From NCBI GenBank assembly GCA_949128115.1, contig OX421963.1:35323979-35387978 (forward strand): a DNA stretch of 64,000 nucleotides, given 5' to 3'. Within the stretch, counting starts at the first letter, position 1. Every line of letters begins with the position of its first letter. Shown here piece by piece: positions 60,784-64,000 of this stretch. The notes under the pieces were generated by a model. That model was not told the origin of the DNA, ran no database searches, and worked only from the letters and a program-made list of their open reading frames with translations. Origin of the DNA: Anaspis maculata (taxonomy: Eukaryota; Arthropoda; Insecta; Coleoptera; Scraptiidae). Position numbers and translations under genes: made by a program.

Positions 60784-61340
60784 TGCTACGAGCAGCGATA
60801 CTAGAGAACACGCGATCTTTCTCTTTCCATTAGGTCGCAGTGTGAGAGTTTGGAGCTCTAGTGCATTCCAGAACATGCTTATAGGCTTTGGCCCATGGAA
60901 CTGAATGAAAACTTCAACAGTGAGTTCAGGTACATGTGTTCATTTTGGCGGAGGTGCCGTTCACCGCACGTTGGTAATGCTCGCGAAATGTGTAGGATTT
61001 TTCGGGAGTCGCCTAGAAATCGTATGCCAGGTCACTGTGGAATTTGCTGGAGAACCTATGAAACATTCGAGATCAATAGTCGCAGATATATAAAGCACCG
61101 ATAATCAGCCTATGGAGTAGTATTGAACTGGAAGTGATCGAGAACGATGGAAGCGAGAGTACCAGCGATATTCCCAAGCGCAATAATTATTGCTAAAGTA
61201 ATAATTGTATTTGTGTGTATTTGTCTTGTGTATTTATTGTAGTACGCAGAAAGAAACAGTGTATGTTTTGAAACGATCGTCTCAATTATAATTGAACCCG
61301 TACGCGAACGTCTACGTTCAGTACGAACCCGTATGTAACA
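60784..61340 (+). repeat. Gypsy 3' LTR
   Basis: TGCTACGAGCAGCG to CCCGTATGTAACA, 557 bp. It is longer than the 456-bp LTR of the other copy because of internal indels. A possible promoter-like TATATAAAG lies at 61086. Confidence 0.88.
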
Positions 61341-61479
61341 ATACCTACGTCTCAATCCGACAGCCCAATTTAAGCTCCTTGAAGGCGCGCGGCGGTACTT
61401 GGGTGACCACTCCTGAAACAGGCTATCCAACCAAAATATCTAGAGATCTGCCCAATCAAGACAAGGCAGAAGGTTAGAA

Positions 61480-62085
61480 TAAGTCACGTCCGCCCAGGAA
61501 GACTGACGGAACGTGCTGGATTTGTGAAAGAGTGGGACATAACGCGGGATCTTGCATCTTGTCGACAGAGCTAGGTCAACACCAAAACAGAGTCTCATTT
61601 CTGACTTTTCCTTGGAAGTTTTTCACGAATACTTGATAAGGGGATTCAACAAAAAGGCCTGAAATGAGTCGAAGTCAGTATTAAGCTAAGAGGTTGATTT
61701 TCTTTTTCACAAACTTTGACGAAGAAACCAAATTGATTTTGGTTGATTTGGATCCGGACGGACAACCGACCGTATGTGAAACTTCACGGAGTTGGAACGA
61801 GGCTATCAGGCTCTGTCATTCTTGAATTATTTCCCTCAACTTACTGTCCTGGGCTTTTTACGGTCGATTCGGAACAATCTGTGTAGTGCTAAGGAAAAAG
61901 AGTGCTTTGGAGTTGTGTGGATTGTGTAAAAGTTTTGTGCTCGCGTCAGGGAAGTCAATCCAACGTAGTCACGGACCCTTTCGTTTCAAAATGGCCACAC
62001 AAATTCAACGATTCTAGCCTTCGCCTCCAGCTGTACCAAGCTTATCTGAATCTGGATTCCATTTGGGGAGTTAGTGGAACATAGT
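61480..62085 (+). pseudogene. Remnant of another gypsy-type element (gag knuckle and RNase H)
   Basis: CWICERVGHNAGSC (near 61513) is a CX2CX4HX4C knuckle. Further on, AKEKECFGVVWIV (from about 61888) and, after a break, VVTDPF resemble the TEKECLAVVWAV and VVTDH motifs at the RT/RNase H junction of gypsy elements. The pieces are too close together for an intact element and carry several stops. Confidence 0.5.
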
Positions 62086-62089
62086 TTCA

Positions 62090-63010
62090 CCTCACGTAGG
62101 CCTTATTATTCGGCCCATTGTACCCCTCTTTTGGACCAGACGGACTTACCAAGCCGCAATGTGGTGCCTGGATGTTTGAGATGGTCGGTCCATCCAAGCA
62201 CTGGGGCCGATAAGCGCACGGTTGGCCTAGACTCCGTCTGCTACCCCTAAACCGCAGGTGCGGATGTCCGATACATTCACGCTCCCTGCGCCGGTACGTT
62301 TCCGACTTCATCAGCCTCTCGACCACGCTGCCGGTTTTCCTCTACACATCGCCGTGCCGCCGGCTGGAAGCATATATACTCGGGGGGTTTGCCTAAGACC
62401 ACCCGAGGAGGAGTTTCAGACCGGCTTCAAATCAGATTTAAAACGCCTTGTCTCCCATCCAACCCTTGGTAGCGGCCAGCTTCGCTACAGTCAAGTTATC
62501 ACCCGACTGGAGCGGCCTACTACACGCTTCGTCCTTCTCGTACCAAGCCCATTTCACTGAACTGAATGAAACGCCATTATTTTTCTCCTCGCTCATGTAA
62601 CCAAGAACGCAAGGCAAGTTAAATGACGGTCCATCGTTAATGATCATTGAGCTTTATAATGTGTCTAGGGACTCAAGGGTATCGGATAGAATCTGGATTT
62701 AGGATTCATTTGGTGGAGGGTTAAGTAAACATTGTTCCACTTGGCACGTAGGCCCCGCTATTGGGCCCACTGTATTCTTTCCCAGACCAGCCGTACTCAC
62801 TGAGTCACAATGTGATGCCTGGATGTTTGATGGTAAGTCCATCCAAGCACTGGGACCGAGACGCGCACGGTTGACCTGATTTCTGTCTTCAACCTCCGGC
62901 GTAGGTGAGGATGTCCGACACTCCGTCGATTTTCCTCTACACATTGCTGTACTGCCGGTTGCAAGCGTGATGCACTTGGAGAGTTTGCCCATGACCACCA
63001 TAGTCGTCTT
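62090..63010. repeat. Two direct copies of an unclassified ~0.3-0.6-kb repeat
   Basis: CACGTAGGCC...TATT.GG(C)CCCA, TGCCTGGATGTTTGA, GTCCATCCAAGCACTGGG, GCGCACGGTTG and TTTTCCTCTACACAT occur in the same order from 62093 and again from 62745, about 650 bp apart. The second copy lacks part of the interior. The open frames on the - strand follow the repeat and are not a known protein. Confidence 0.7.
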
Positions 63011-64000
63011 CGTCATACATCAAGTGGGCGCTATTTTTGCTGCCTAGTGTAATATAGTGTTATCCTCCGTGTTATCCAGAAATGTCACTTTTCGATTGTG
63101 AAGCACATTATAGAATAGAGAGCAGAAACTTCTATGGTGCATCAAAGCCGGTAAGGAGAAAAACATCAATTCATTATTCGAATAATAATTATCTCAAAAT
63201 TATTCTTTCATTCTGCCTTGTGAGAAGGCGATTCTTTCGAAATTCTTCATAATTTGGTTTCTCATCGCAAGAGTTTCTAGGTATTAAAAAAAAAGAGACG
63301 AATTCAATACATGGTATTATTCCACTTGCCTCCGCCATCTTGAATCTTGACAGTTCTCTCATCTTGAGGTTTGGATTTTGTTGTCTATTTATTTAGCTAA
63401 CCAGTGATACCAAGTTTGTTGCAATCGGATAAAAAACAAATATTTGACTAGAAAAATAAAACAGTTCATTTTTTTTTTGACTTACCCGAACGTCCGACAT
63501 ACATCATGTTGAAAAAAAATATTTTTTGCTATGATGTCCGCATTACCACTTCATCAAATTTTGCCCAGTGTAAGATGATGATATTACTAGTGTGTATACA
63601 AAAAATCATGGAGTGGTAATGCGGACATCATGCCAAGCCCAAAATCCGCCCAAACCCGATAGTGTCCTTTGCAGGAAATTGAACATTTTGTCAAAACGTT
63701 TTTTTGAATTTCCCGGAAAAACTCAAAGCCAAGTCGATCGGATCAACGTTGCGGCTGTAATCGTAGCAGATTACAGACAGACATCACTCCAAAAATGTTC
63801 TTAATCGTCTTGGGGGACCTCAAAATGGATATATCCGTCTTCATCTCGAAAAAATTTTTTAGCGCGTTTACAATACTTCCCCTCGTTGGGTGGTGGGTCG
63901 GGAAAGTAAACATTTCCAATTGGGGGGAGGTCTGACCTTTTAGCATTGAGTGGTCCAAACATAAAATGGGGTACTCAGAATTTTTGGGGTAAAGGGGGTG
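63011..64000. other. Repeats at the window edge, no gene
   Basis: It contains the hairpin at 63531-63631 and, from about 63636, the third copy of the dispersed repeat seen at 42760-44330 and 56726-57360. The window ends within it. Confidence 0.45.
63531..63631. repeat. 101-bp unit with 20-bp perfect inverted ends
   Basis: ATGATGTCCGCATTACCACT at the left and its exact reverse complement (GTGGTAATGCGGACATCAT) at the right, with unrelated sequence between. It is either a short MITE or a local inversion-duplication. Confidence 0.8.

Larger units (their letters stand above)
58300..61340 (+). mobile_element. Ty3/gypsy retrotransposon, internally deleted, both LTRs
   Basis: It is flanked by ATAC on both sides (58296-58299 and 61341-61344), the 4-bp duplication typical of gypsy integration. 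The 5' LTR is partial (58300 to ~58565). Then come gag with two CCHC knuckles, a jump straight to the integrase (protease, reverse transcriptase and RNase H absent), a polypurine tract AAGAGGGGGG just before the 3' LTR, and the 557-bp 3' LTR. It is the same family as 9437-11352. No envelope gene. Confidence 0.92.

Noticed and set aside
58300..61340. Endogenous retrovirus or errantivirus with an envelope gene
   Set aside because: No open frame between integrase and the 3' LTR; the integrase end is followed directly by the polypurine tract.
62090..63010. 5S rRNA-derived repeat (CTTGGATGG motif)
   Set aside because: Only one short motif resembles 5S rRNA; the surrounding bases do not align with its internal promoter.
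1..64000. CRISPR arrays, operons or ribosome binding sites
   Set aside because: The spliced genes and SINE/MITE content show a eukaryotic nuclear sequence; repeats are palindromic or dispersed and none has regular spacers.

Overview
This is a eukaryotic, almost certainly arthropod (probably insect) nuclear window: AT-rich, intron-containing genes with GT-AG splice sites, and a dense mass of DNA transposons, foldback elements and short terminal-inverted-repeat (TIR) elements, with a few broken Ty3/gypsy elements and one tRNA-derived SINE. I cannot name the species.

Two conserved protein genes can be read. The 3' part of a microcephalin (MCPH1) gene lies on the + strand: a 707-codon exon (12462-14582), a 78-bp exon (14646-14723) and a terminal exon (19681-20013). 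Together they encode the long disordered middle and the C-terminal tandem BRCT pair. The N-terminal BRCT exons were not found and probably lie upstream of the window. On the - strand is a complete importin-4 (IPO4/Kap123-type karyopherin-beta) gene: 14 coding exons from the ATG at 55758 to the stop at 32844-32846, all joining in phase to give 1087 residues. Just beyond its 3' end, also on the - strand, is a likely first coding exon (32103-32267) of an unrecognised gene. MCPH1 and these two genes point toward each other.

Layout: 1-9.4 kb nested foldback elements and MITEs; 9.4-11.35 kb a truncated Ty3/gypsy element (- strand: LTR, gag, protease); 12.5-20 kb MCPH1, whose last intron holds a 4.1-kb nested palindrome; 20.2-20.5 kb a SINE; 20.8-32 kb more foldbacks, including a 3.2-kb element carrying a THAP zinc-finger remnant, a decayed gypsy reverse transcriptase, a DUF4817-type element and a Tc1-like element; 32.1-55.8 kb the small exon and importin-4. 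The importin-4 introns hold a 1.7-kb foldback, an inverted pair of tRNA-like units, a 0.9-kb foldback, about 500-bp tandem repeats and a mariner-like element with two further elements nested in it. From 56 to 64 kb come paired MITEs, a second copy of the same gypsy family with both LTRs and a 4-bp target duplication, another gypsy remnant and unclassified repeats.

The two recognised genes act in separate processes (chromosome condensation and damage signalling; nuclear import of histones and ribosomal proteins), so their linkage implies no pathway. The most striking feature of the window is its foldback population: several families with different interiors share the same outer ends (TACAGG...CCTGTA, usually with TA flanks) and are repeatedly nested at each other's ends or centres.
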